From positions 124,001 through 188,000 of the forward strand of contig JADHOC010000005.1 in NCBI GenBank assembly GCA_016779205.1: 64,000 nucleotides of DNA, given 5' to 3'. Position 1 is the stretch's first letter; each line of letters starts with the position of its first letter. The position numbers and the translations under genes were made by a program. This document shows, piece by piece, positions 51,603 through 59,852 of this stretch. The DNA is from Planctomycetota bacterium. GTDB lineage: Bacteria > Planctomycetota > UBA1135 > GCA-002686595. The notes beneath the pieces were generated by a model, which saw only the letters and a program-made list of their open reading frames with translations, ran no database searches and was not told where the DNA came from.

Positions 51603-52852
51603 CGGTCGTCTCCGCTGGAGAGCATCCAGTTGTCCTCGTGGAGCGCGATCGGGAGGTCCATGTCGATCGGCTGTCCGAAGAGGACGCGGGACTCCATGGG
51701 GAGGCGCCGCCGCTCCGTCCCGCGGGTCGCGCGGCGCACGACCGCCCGGTCACCGACCACTCGCTTGAGCTCCATCCACTCCCCCGCCACGAGGAGGTGC
51801 CCCCCCACCGCAGGGCGCAGCGCGGCCCCGTTGGTGACGGTGAAGAACTCCGCGGAAGGCTCCACCGAGTCCAGCAACCGAGGGGCCCGGTCGAAGTCAC
51901 CCGGGCGCTGGAGCTCCAGCTCGACGCGGATCCGCCGCGGCAGCAGCGGGCGGCTCCCCGCCCGCCGCATGCCCACCGCCGGTTCATTCCAGACGGTCAG
52001 GTCCGGGTCCGGCCGCGCGAGGCGCCAGGCGTCCCAAGAGGTCGCGGCGCCCGCGGCGTTCCGCTCGATGCCCCAGCCAGAGCGGCCGTTCTCCCCCGGG
52101 GTCAGGCGCGTGGTCTGGGTCGCCATCAGCGGCCGCATCCAGAGCACCCCCCGCGCCACCTCGCGGGCCATGGAGAGGTCCGGCATCCCGGTGCGGTCGA
52201 AGGCCGAGTCGGAGAGCAGCACCGCAGGCGTGTCCGGCGTGTGCACCCGCTCCGAGCGGTAGAGCACCCCGGTGTACCGCCGGTCTCCCTCGCGCCCCTC
52301 AGGCACCACCGCATAGAGGACCTCGACGAGCCGGGAGGCCCGCAGGTCCGGCGCCCCCAGGAGGCCGAGGGACGCCTGCTCTGCGCTGACGCCGGCGGCC
52401 TTGAGGAGCTCGGACTCCGCCAGGGCCTCCTCCAGCTTCTGGGCGTCATCTCCCAGGGCCAAGGCGATGCGGTCGCGCTCCGCCCGGGCCTCCATCGCGA
52501 GCCGGCGGCGCTCGATGCGCGCCACCTCGCTGGCCGCCGCGTCGCGCAGGAAGCGCATCCGCGGGAGATAGCGCTCCACCTGCCCGTCGCGCTCCACGTC
52601 GAAGACCTCCCAGTCCACGAGCAGGTCTCCCTGCTCCCCGCCGTGGATCTGGCGCAGGTCCGTGCCGAGCAGCGACAGGACCGCAGAGCCCTCCTCGCGC
52701 GCCTGCCGAACGGTCTCCCCTCGCGTCCACAGGGATAGCGTCGTGTCCACGATGGACACCGTGGCGGCGACCACGATGGAGGCCAACCCGGTGGCGAGGA
52801 TGAGCTCGGCGAGGGTGACCCCTGCGCGGCGAGTGTGGAGGGCGGCCCTCAT
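51599..52852 (-). CDS. Type II secretion minor pseudopilin, GspJ-like, enlarged
   Basis: The 417-residue product from ATG 52852 has leader MRAALHTRRAG and prepilin helix VTLAELILATGLASIVVAA (cleavage after Gly, Glu at +5). Typical GspJ is about 200 residues. Here the C-terminal part is roughly twice as long, with a charged helical insertion (ARIERRRLAMEARAERDRIA, LGDDAQKLEEALAESELLKA) near residues 105-150. It overlaps its neighbours on both sides by 4 bp. A longer open frame upstream is antisense-like, Arg-rich and inside the K-type gene. Confidence 0.83.
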   Translation of the reverse strand: MRAALHTRRAGVTLAELILATGLASIVVAATVSIVDTTLSLWTRGETVRQAREEGSAVLSLLGTDLRQIHGGEQGDLLVDWEVFDVERDGQVERYLPRMRFLRDAAASEVARIERRRLAMEARAERDRIALALGDDAQKLEEALAESELLKAAGVSAEQASLGLLGAPDLRASRLVEVLYAVVPEGREGDRRYTGVLYRSERVHTPDTPAVLLSDSAFDRTGMPDLSMAREVARGVLWMRPLMATQTTRLTPGENGRSGWGIERNAAGAATSWDAWRLARPDPDLTVWNEPAVGMRRAGSRPLLPRRIRVELELQRPGDFDRAPRLLDSVEPSAEFFTVTNGAALRPAVGGHLLVAGEWMELKRVVGDRAVVRRATRGTERRRLPMESRVLFGQPIDMDLPIALHEDNWMLSSGDDR

Positions 52853-55800
52853 CGATCCGTGCTCCTCATCACGCGGCCCGGCGCCGAGTACGTCACCCCG
52901 AGCAGGTCGAAGCGCGGGGTCTGCTTCCAGCCGTGCTGGAGCCCGAATTCCGGGTCGAAGGCGCCCTGGCTGTACCTCGCGAACACGCGCCACTCCATGC
53001 GGTCCGCCTGGATCCCGATCGGGATCAGGTCGTCCGCCTTGGTTCCGTCCTCGAGAAGCACCAGGCCAGGGGTCTCCTCCGGGTCGGCGTCCCACGGCAC
53101 GTCGGCGCCGCGTTGGAGCACGACCAGCTCGACCCCGCCCACGCCGGGCTCCTCGCCCTGCCAGGTCACGCCGGCCCACCAGGCGCCGGGCTGGTCGACG
53201 TGGAGGCCGAAGTACCCGAGCTCCGGCCCATCGAAGCGGGGCGCGTAGCGGTCCCAGTAGCGGCAGGGGAAGAGGACCACCGGGGTCCCCGAGGCGTACC
53301 CACCGGGCAGGGTGCCGAACCGGCCACGGAAGGCCCCCGGCCCGATCCCGTCCTCCTCGCCATCGTCGTCCGCGGTCCGCGGCATGATGAGGGCGCCCCC
53401 CTGGACGCGGGTCCAGTGGATCAGCTCCGAGCCGATGAGCGCGGTGCCCTGGGACGGGAACCCCTCGGTGGAGGTGAGCGGGATGACCGCGTCGCCCGGC
53501 GTGATCGACCCGGCCAGGGCCGAGCAGCGCCACCCCTCGAGCCAGTGCACCGCCTCGGTCACCTCGTGGGCCTGGGGCCGGGTCCCGAGCAGCCCTCGGC
53601 CCCCCGGCGCCACGGTGATGGACCCGCTGCCGGCGGCCGAAGCGGTGAAGGCGATGATCTCCTCGCCCACGGCGACGAGGCCGCCGCTGTCGGGGAAGGC
53701 GCCGAGGGGCGACCCTTGCTGCCCCACCAGTCCGCTGGCCGTCCGGACCACGTTCTCCTGGATCTGCAGGGACTGGTCCGTCTCTCCGACCCGCGCCGAC
53801 AGCAACAGGGCGCCGCCCGCAGCGTGCACGGCGGGCTGGGACCCACCCCACCCCGCGTTGGCCACGGGGCTACCGAAGACGATCTCGTCCACCGTCGCGG
53901 AGGCCACGCCGAAGTCCGCGAGGCCTCCCGCGCCGGCGCCGATGGTCACCGTCCGCCCCGACCGAGGCATCTCGCCGCTGGGGAACTTGACCATCCGGCC
54001 GAGGTAGCGTGGGTCGCTGATGATGCCGCCTGTCGCGCCGCCACTCCCCGGGCTCGTGGGGGTCAGCACGGGGCCTTCGTAGGCGACGTAGCAGGCGTTG
54101 CCGAGGGCGAAGCCGCCCTGGGGTTCCACGCTGGAGGCCACGGCGGTGGCCACCAGGGACTCCGGCTGCGATTCGAACCCGTGGACCACCCGGGCCGGGG
54201 CCGGGTAGTGGGCCCGGTGGATCGTCACCGGATAGCCAAGGGCACCGAGGTCCCCGTCGACGATGAACACGGCGTCCTTGGCGCCGGGCCGGCCGCGCTC
54301 GAAGGCGAGGTCGGGCACGGCAAACTGGACCACCGGGAGGACCGGGACGCCCGAGGGGTGGGTGCCGATGCTGGTCCCGAGGGCGCCGCGGAAGTTCAGG
54401 ATGCTCGCCACCGCGCGGGACAGCGGGAAGTTCTCGTTCGGGTCCTCGCCTCGGCTGGGGTCCCAGTCCGTGCCCGCCACCGACGTCTCCACCTCCGGAG
54501 CGTGGGCGACGGTCATGGCGACCGGCGACGAGGAGGTCGAGGGGGACTCGGCCGCGCCGACGGACTCCCCCATCCCGGCTCCCACGCCTGCGCCCGGCCC
54601 GACGCCACCCGCTCCGGCGCCGCCCGCTCCAACGCCGCCGGCACCGGGCCCCGCGCCGCCGCCGCCAGCTCCTTGGACCTCGGCGTCACCGAGGGAGTGG
54701 AGCATGTTGTGGACGCGGGTCAGGGTGCCGGGGTCCGAACGGACCAGCTGGGAGGCGGCGAGGTCGATCTCGTCGTAGCGGATCCACTCGGTCTGCTCGC
54801 CGTCATCGAGGCGTGTGATCTGCGCGAACTGCGACTGCCCGGTGGTGGGCTGGGCGAAGCTCAGGTCGGAGGCCCCCGGGACGCCGATGGAGATCGGGTA
54901 GCAGAACGTCGACATCTGGAGCAGCTCGTCCCCGTCGTACGCCGTCCCCGTGGCGCCGCCCACCAGGATCTGAACGTCCCAGGAGAACACGAAGGCGTGG
55001 GCGCCCCCGAGGTTCCCGTCGGGGTCCTCCTGCTCGGTGATGCGCTGCAGCTCCACGTTGCGCCCGACCACCTGGAGCTGATTCCCCGAGTACCCGGAGT
55101 AACGGATGACCTCCATGCCGCCGACCGTGGCGCCGTCGGGGCTGTTGGGGTCGAGCCCGTTGACGGGCCCGAGCCGCGGCCCCGAGAGAATGGCGTAGCC
55201 GCCGTTGGGGTTGAACCCCGCCATGAGGTCGGTGCCCTCCGGATCCGCCTCCGGCGCATCGCCCAGGGCCAGGGTCAGGGGGCCGAGGACCTCGGGTCCC
55301 CAGCCGCGGCCCACCGTGATCGGGCCGAAGGGCCCCTGCACCTGGACAGGCTCGAGGGAGTTGTCGCCCGGGAGGCCGACGGCTTGACCCACGCGGAAGG
55401 GGCCGAGCTCCCCGGGGAGCACGGACTGGCCCGAGGGCACGTTGCGCGTGAGGGGGAGGCTGTAGCCGTAGTGGACCACCGGGGTCCCCACCCCGTAGCT
55501 GCCGGTGATGACCGCCGCCGCCTGGGCCACGGGCGTCGCGGAGTCGGAGCCCTCCACGTCAAAGCGGACCCGTGACAGTCGGCCGCCGAATCCGGCGTTG
55601 GGCCCGACGAACTCGTGCTGCACGAGGAACGACGTCTCGCTGGACACCGTGGCCTCGATGATCTCGTTGCCGATGCGCAGGGCGCAGACCGGCGGGAAGC
55701 CCTCGGTGGACTCCACGAGGATCGTGCCGTCTCCGGTTCCCACGGGGCCCGCGAGCCGCGTCATGCCCAGACGCTCCACCCCCGTGGCGTTGCCGTTGAC

Positions 55801-58092
55801 CAGCATGTTCATCTGGTCCGGCCGGTTCCCGCGCACGTCCACGGAGATGTGGCTCCAGACCCCGATGGGCAGGCCGGGGATCCCGGCGCCGCTCGCGATC
55901 GGGTAGCGGAGCTCGGAGACCTCCTGGAACGCGGTGTCCCGGTGGTCCCCCATGCCGTCGAGGACTCGTAGCACGAGGTTGTCCCCCGACATCCCCAGGA
56001 CGACGCGGTCCGAGGCGTCGGTACGGTCCCCGACCGACATGATCGTCCCGTCGCCGCCGCTCTCCGGTCGGACCCACATGGAGACGTTGAGGGGCGCGAG
56101 TACGTCCGGGGCGAGGCGCCCCGTCCAGCTCACCATCTCGTCCGTGGTCTCCAGGGTGACCGTCTCGTCCGGCAGGTAGCGCCCCTCGAGGGTGCGGCTC
56201 TCCTGGTCGAAGTGCATGATCCGCCCGGCCGTGAACTGGGTCCCCTCCACGCGGATCGGGTCCAGCTGAACGAAGCCGTCCTCCTCCCGGGAGGCGAAGG
56301 TCCGCACGGGAGGCACGGGGTTGCCGTCCCCGTCGACCACGGGCTCGCTGATCCCGGGGATGTAGCTCTGCCCGTCGAGGGTTCCGAGGTTCGGGATGAG
56401 CCGTGAGGGCGGCGTCACGCCTCCGTCATAGCGCCCGGTGGTCTCGGGGCCGGTGAGCCAGTAGGGCGCGGAGCGCGTCAGGCGGAACTGGTCCTCGAAG
56501 TCCTCCTGGCGGGCGACGACCGTGAGCAGCTCCTCCATCTGGGGGACCACGAGCTCGAGGCGGTCCCGCGCGCCGCTGGCCCGGGCGATCCCGCTCTCGG
56601 CGCTCACGTTGGCGCGCAGCTCCAGCTCGAACACCTGCCGCGAGGTGAAGCCGAAGGGCATGGTCGCGAAGCCGAGCCGGGCGTCGTTGGCGTTGAGCCC
56701 GTTCATGTAGAGGGCCGCCGCATCCCGGGGATCATCGAGGATCGACCCGTCACCCTCGAACACCGCGGGGACCACCGGGGCGTCGCTGGGCAGGACATCG
56801 ATGCCGCCGGCCGGGAACACCAGCCGCTCGGCGAAGTCCTCCATTCCCGTGAAGGGTCGGGACTCCATGACCGTCGCGGCCAGGCTGCGCGCCTCACGCT
56901 CGTCGATCCGGTGGTTCTGCCCGAGGAGCGTCAGGTTGGTGAACAGCGCCACCAGCACCTCGCGGGGCGCCGTGTTGATGTTCACGGGCCGGCGCGCGAG
57001 GACCTCCACGGTGGTCAGGAACGCCTCGTAGTCGTTGTCCAGCACCCGGTCCACGTAGACCCGCCCATCCCGGCCGCGCTGGATGATCACCCGCAGCTCG
57101 GAGTTGACGCCGTCCGAGATCCGCACGGTGCTCCCCACCCCCATCCAGCGGCCCTGCTCGGGCCGGAAGGACAGGGCGAGCCCCGCCTGGAGCGGGCTCA
57201 CAAGGCGCGTCGCCCGCTGCCAGACCGGGCCGGCGCTGAGGCCCCCGTGGGCCGTGGCGGTCCTCCGCAGCAGGAGCAGCGACGCCTCGTCGAAGCCGCC
57301 CGAGAGGGCGAACTGGTCCGCCGCCCTGATCTCGTCGAGGGTCGAGATGGCCTGGGGCTCCCCGTCTGCCGACAGGGTGCGCCAGATGGCCGGAGCGAAG
57401 GCCTGCTGACCGAGCACCGCCGCTCCGACCCCGTGGGTGGAGGGAGGCCGCGGCCCGGTGGTCTGCCAGGCCCCCTCGTCGTCCTGCACGGTCCCGAGCC
57501 CTCGCTCGGACACCATCTGGGCGCTCTCGTCCTTCTTGTCCGGGTCGCCCAGCCGGATCAGCTCGCCGTCCACCGACACGACCGTGCCCGGAGCGAAGTC
57601 GCTGCCGCCCGCGAGGGTGAGCGAGTCGCCACCGCCGCTCGTGGGAGCGCCGAGGCGCGCCACCTGACCCAGGAGGTTGCCCAGGACGTGGGGAGACGCG
57701 CTGTTGAGGTCCACGAGCCCGGCCACGTCCACCACGCCCAGCCCGAAGGCGACCCCGTTGGGGTCCGCGGGATCGAAGACCCCGGCGGGGAAGTCCATGG
57801 ACACCTGCACCTCGTCCAGGCCGTCGTAGTAGGGCGTGGGATCGAGGGCGGGGTGGGTCTGATCGAGGCTCAGCCGCGCGTGCCTGCCGGCGGCGTCCAG
57901 GGCGAGGCGCAGCTGCACGTCGTTCTTCTCGAACTCGCTCGCCGCGTCCGCGTTGCGCGCGGTCGCGAGGAACGGCGCGGTCAGGGCGAAGAGCGCCAGC
58001 AGGATGAAGAGGACGAGCACCAGCACGAAGCCCTCTTCGGCGGGCGCGGCGCAGGACCGGCGGACGGCGGTGCGGTGGACCGGGCTCCTCAT
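52849..58092 (-). CDS. Giant GspK-type pseudopilin with LamG-like segment
   Basis: The 1747-residue product is about five times the normal GspK. The N-terminal helix EEGFVLVLVLFILLALFALT lacks Glu at +5, as GspK does. K-family elements follow: VAGLVDLNSASPHVLGNLLG and RRPVNINTAPREVLVALF, helix-hairpin-helix-like blocks of the K core (residues to about 520). Residues about 660-770 look like a LamG/concanavalin domain (LNVSMWVRPESGGDGTIMSV, GVWSHISVDVRGNRPDQMNM). A Gly/Ala/Val/Pro-rich linker spans about 1137-1178, then repeated beta-rich segments with VGEEIIAF and IGSELIHW-like strands run to the end. One uninterrupted frame with consistent codon use argues against misassembly. In T2SS, K caps the pseudopilus tip with I and J. 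Confidence 0.86.
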   Translation of the reverse strand: MRSPVHRTAVRRSCAAPAEEGFVLVLVLFILLALFALTAPFLATARNADAASEFEKNDVQLRLALDAAGRHARLSLDQTHPALDPTPYYDGLDEVQVSMDFPAGVFDPADPNGVAFGLGVVDVAGLVDLNSASPHVLGNLLGQVARLGAPTSGGGDSLTLAGGSDFAPGTVVSVDGELIRLGDPDKKDESAQMVSERGLGTVQDDEGAWQTTGPRPPSTHGVGAAVLGQQAFAPAIWRTLSADGEPQAISTLDEIRAADQFALSGGFDEASLLLLRRTATAHGGLSAGPVWQRATRLVSPLQAGLALSFRPEQGRWMGVGSTVRISDGVNSELRVIIQRGRDGRVYVDRVLDNDYEAFLTTVEVLARRPVNINTAPREVLVALFTNLTLLGQNHRIDEREARSLAATVMESRPFTGMEDFAERLVFPAGGIDVLPSDAPVVPAVFEGDGSILDDPRDAAALYMNGLNANDARLGFATMPFGFTSRQVFELELRANVSAESGIARASGARDRLELVVPQMEELLTVVARQEDFEDQFRLTRSAPYWLTGPETTGRYDGGVTPPSRLIPNLGTLDGQSYIPGISEPVVDGDGNPVPPVRTFASREEDGFVQLDPIRVEGTQFTAGRIMHFDQESRTLEGRYLPDETVTLETTDEMVSWTGRLAPDVLAPLNVSMWVRPESGGDGTIMSVGDRTDASDRVVLGMSGDNLVLRVLDGMGDHRDTAFQEVSELRYPIASGAGIPGLPIGVWSHISVDVRGNRPDQMNMLVNGNATGVERLGMTRLAGPVGTGDGTILVESTEGFPPVCALRIGNEIIEATVSSETSFLVQHEFVGPNAGFGGRLSRVRFDVEGSDSATPVAQAAAVITGSYGVGTPVVHYGYSLPLTRNVPSGQSVLPGELGPFRVGQAVGLPGDNSLEPVQVQGPFGPITVGRGWGPEVLGPLTLALGDAPEADPEGTDLMAGFNPNGGYAILSGPRLGPVNGLDPNSPDGATVGGMEVIRYSGYSGNQLQVVGRNVELQRITEQEDPDGNLGGAHAFVFSWDVQILVGGATGTAYDGDELLQMSTFCYPISIGVPGASDLSFAQPTTGQSQFAQITRLDDGEQTEWIRYDEIDLAASQLVRSDPGTLTRVHNMLHSLGDAEVQGAGGGGAGPGAGGVGAGGAGAGGVGPGAGVGAGMGESVGAAESPSTSSSPVAMTVAHAPEVETSVAGTDWDPSRGEDPNENFPLSRAVASILNFRGALGTSIGTHPSGVPVLPVVQFAVPDLAFERGRPGAKDAVFIVDGDLGALGYPVTIHRAHYPAPARVVHGFESQPESLVATAVASSVEPQGGFALGNACYVAYEGPVLTPTSPGSGGATGGIISDPRYLGRMVKFPSGEMPRSGRTVTIGAGAGGLADFGVASATVDEIVFGSPVANAGWGGSQPAVHAAGGALLLSARVGETDQSLQIQENVVRTASGLVGQQGSPLGAFPDSGGLVAVGEEIIAFTASAAGSGSITVAPGGRGLLGTRPQAHEVTEAVHWLEGWRCSALAGSITPGDAVIPLTSTEGFPSQGTALIGSELIHWTRVQGGALIMPRTADDDGEEDGIGPGAFRGRFGTLPGGYASGTPVVLFPCRYWDRYAPRFDGPELGYFGLHVDQPGAWWAGVTWQGEEPGVGGVELVVLQRGADVPWDADPEETPGLVLLEDGTKADDLIPIGIQADRMEWRVFARYSQGAFDPEFGLQHGWKQTPRFDLLGVTYSAPGRVMRSTDR

Positions 58093-59168
58093 GCGTCCAC
58101 CGTTCCCAGCGCCCGCACCGTGATCAGGTCCGTGCGTCCGTCGTCGAAGATCAACTCGATGCCCACCGGACCCGCGTGGAACACGGGGTCGAGGGCCCCG
58201 CTCTCGTCGAAGCGAACCTCCGTCGGGCCGCTCGCCAGGAATTCCGCGCTCTTGGGGAGGATGACCTCGTCCCCCACGGTGATGACCGAGAGCACCACGT
58301 CGTCCACACGCCCGGGGAAGCGCTGGCGGCCGCCGCCGAGGACGAGGGCGCCCTCGAGGCCCCAGATCGGACGCGTCTCCTCCCGCTCGGCCACGGGGAC
58401 CCCGTCCGCGAGCGCGACCACGCGGCGACGGTCGTAGCGGAGCTCGATGGCCGTCCAGTGCCCGGGCTCGAGCACGCCGCCTCCGGAGCGGAGGCTGATG
58501 GTCTCCCCCTTCACGGGCCGACCGAGGCCGTCCTCCCGCTGGGTCGTGAGCTCGAAGGTCACCGAGCCATCGCTCTGCGCCTTGACCCTCACCACCTTGC
58601 CCAGGTCGACCACGTCCGCGTTCACGAAGGACACGGGGCGGAGCATCACCGAGAGGCGGAAGCCACTCCCCAGGTCGAAGATGGGGTCGGAGCTCAGGTC
58701 GATCTGCACCCTGGCCCCGCGCGGGCCCAGGTCGAGGTCGAGGGCCTTGCCGACGTAGCCCTCCTCCGAGAGGAAGGGTCCGGGGAAGCCGTCCGCGATG
58801 CCGTCCACCCCGCGGGCCCCCGCCAGGGACTGATCCTCGAAGCGCCAGGTCCCCGCCACGGTGAACGCCTCTGACCGCACCGCCTTGCGCTCGCGGTCGA
58901 TCAGGATCCGCGCCGGAGCACCCCGCTCGATCGCGGTGTTCCGCGTCTGCCGGAGGGCGTTCGCCACCAGGCCACGGGCCGCGCCCCGACCTGGATCGAA
59001 GGACGCGAAGCTCCCGAGCCCCACCCCGAGGACGATGCCGATCAGGGTCATCACCAGCAGCAACTCGACAAGGGTGAACCCCCTCCCCCGCCGCCGGTCA
59101 GGGCGGCCTCCGCTCAGGCCAGGCCTGAGGGGCGCGGCGAGCGCGCGGCGGGCGGGTTCATTCCACAT
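58089..59168 (-). CDS. GspH-like pseudopilin carrying a LamG/concanavalin-like domain
   Basis: The 359-residue product has a 30-residue basic leader ending RRGRG, then prepilin helix FTLVELLLVMTLIGIVLGVG with Glu at +5. A short GspH-like segment follows (ARGLVANALRQTRNTAIERG, APARILIDRERKAV). Residues about 110-300 form a LamG-like jelly roll: GYVGKALDLDLGPRGARVQI, FDLGSGFRLSVMLRPVSFVN, GHWTAIELRYDRRRVVALAD and GRVDDVVLSVI. Ordinary GspH is about 170 residues and has no such domain. It overlaps the K-type gene by 4 bp. Confidence 0.86.
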   Translation of the reverse strand: MWNEPARRALAAPLRPGLSGGRPDRRRGRGFTLVELLLVMTLIGIVLGVGLGSFASFDPGRGAARGLVANALRQTRNTAIERGAPARILIDRERKAVRSEAFTVAGTWRFEDQSLAGARGVDGIADGFPGPFLSEEGYVGKALDLDLGPRGARVQIDLSSDPIFDLGSGFRLSVMLRPVSFVNADVVDLGKVVRVKAQSDGSVTFELTTQREDGLGRPVKGETISLRSGGGVLEPGHWTAIELRYDRRRVVALADGVPVAEREETRPIWGLEGALVLGGGRQRFPGRVDDVVLSVITVGDEVILPKSAEFLASGPTEVRFDESGALDPVFHAGPVGIELIFDDGRTDLITVRALGTVDA

Positions 59169-59189
59169 CGGTTCTGGGTCCGCCCGGGC

Positions 59190-59849
59190 TCAGCGCTTGA
59201 AGTTGCCGATGTCGTCCGCCGTCCCGAACATGCCGTCCGGTCCGGCCGAGATGAGCTGGAAGGTGTCCTGGCGATACGGCGAACCGGTGGTCGGGTTGAT
59301 CGCGGCTGAGACCTTCTCCTCGATCCAGTCCCCCGCCTCCTCGCTGAAGGTCAGGTAGGTCCCGCCCTTGTCGTAGTCCCGGCGGTGCAGGTAGACGATC
59401 GGGTTGTCCCAGTGATCACAGAGCTCGAACACCTCGGAGCTCTGGAAGCGGGAGTGGGGCTTCTTGCTGTCGTCCCCGTCCGTGTTCCCCAGGCGGTCGT
59501 CGTAGTCGCCACCCGCCAGGTACGAGCCGTCGGCGGGCATGAGCGCGATCAGGAGCGACTCCACGCCCATGTTCGTCTTGCTCGGCTTGGGGTCGAGCTT
59601 GCGGGGGAACGTCGACGGCGGGAAGTCGCCCTTCTCCCTCGCATACGCCGAGATCTCCGCCGACACCTGGTCGAGCCAGGTGCCCGTCATCTTGGAGTTG
59701 ACCGCGTCCTTGGAGGAGAGCAGGTTCGGGATCAGGAAGGCGAAGAGCAGCGCCACGATGATGATCACCGCGAGCAGCTCGATCAGGGAGAAGCCCGCGC
59801 GAGCAGTGCTGGCGGTGCCGCGGCGCCGAAGGGTTCGATGGTGCATCAT
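59190..59849 (-). CDS. gspG: Major pseudopilin, GspG-like
   Basis: The 219-residue product has leader MMHHRTLRRRGTASTARAG and prepilin helix FSLIELLAVIIIVALLFAFL with Glu at +5. It also has the GspG features WLDQVSAEISAYAREKGDFP (part), the WDNPIVYLHRRDYDK strand and the calcium-loop-like end LISAGPDGMFGTADDI. This last pattern (SxGPDG..GTxDD) is diagnostic of the polymerising pseudopilin. It is longer than usual (about 140) through an insertion around residues 85-130. It is 21 bp upstream of the H-type gene. Confidence 0.9.
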   Translation of the reverse strand: MMHHRTLRRRGTASTARAGFSLIELLAVIIIVALLFAFLIPNLLSSKDAVNSKMTGTWLDQVSAEISAYAREKGDFPPSTFPRKLDPKPSKTNMGVESLLIALMPADGSYLAGGDYDDRLGNTDGDDSKKPHSRFQSSEVFELCDHWDNPIVYLHRRDYDKGGTYLTFSEEAGDWIEEKVSAAINPTTGSPYRQDTFQLISAGPDGMFGTADDIGNFKR

Positions 59850-59852
59850 GGA

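Noticed and set aside
54168-54185. tRNA-like T-loop string ATTCGAACCC
   Set aside because: It lies inside the GspK-type coding frame and no flanking sequence can form acceptor, D and anticodon arms.
54560-54680. Gly/Ala/Pro codon-repeat stretch as a possible CRISPR or minisatellite
   Set aside because: The repeat is at amino-acid level only; units are irregular, with no constant spacer or repeat length, and the reading frame is maintained.
52933-55575. 880-codon plus-strand open frame under the GspK-type gene
   Set aside because: Composition (His/Arg/Gly/Asp-rich) is typical of the antisense of GC-rich coding DNA; the minus-strand frame has prepilin and K-core motifs.
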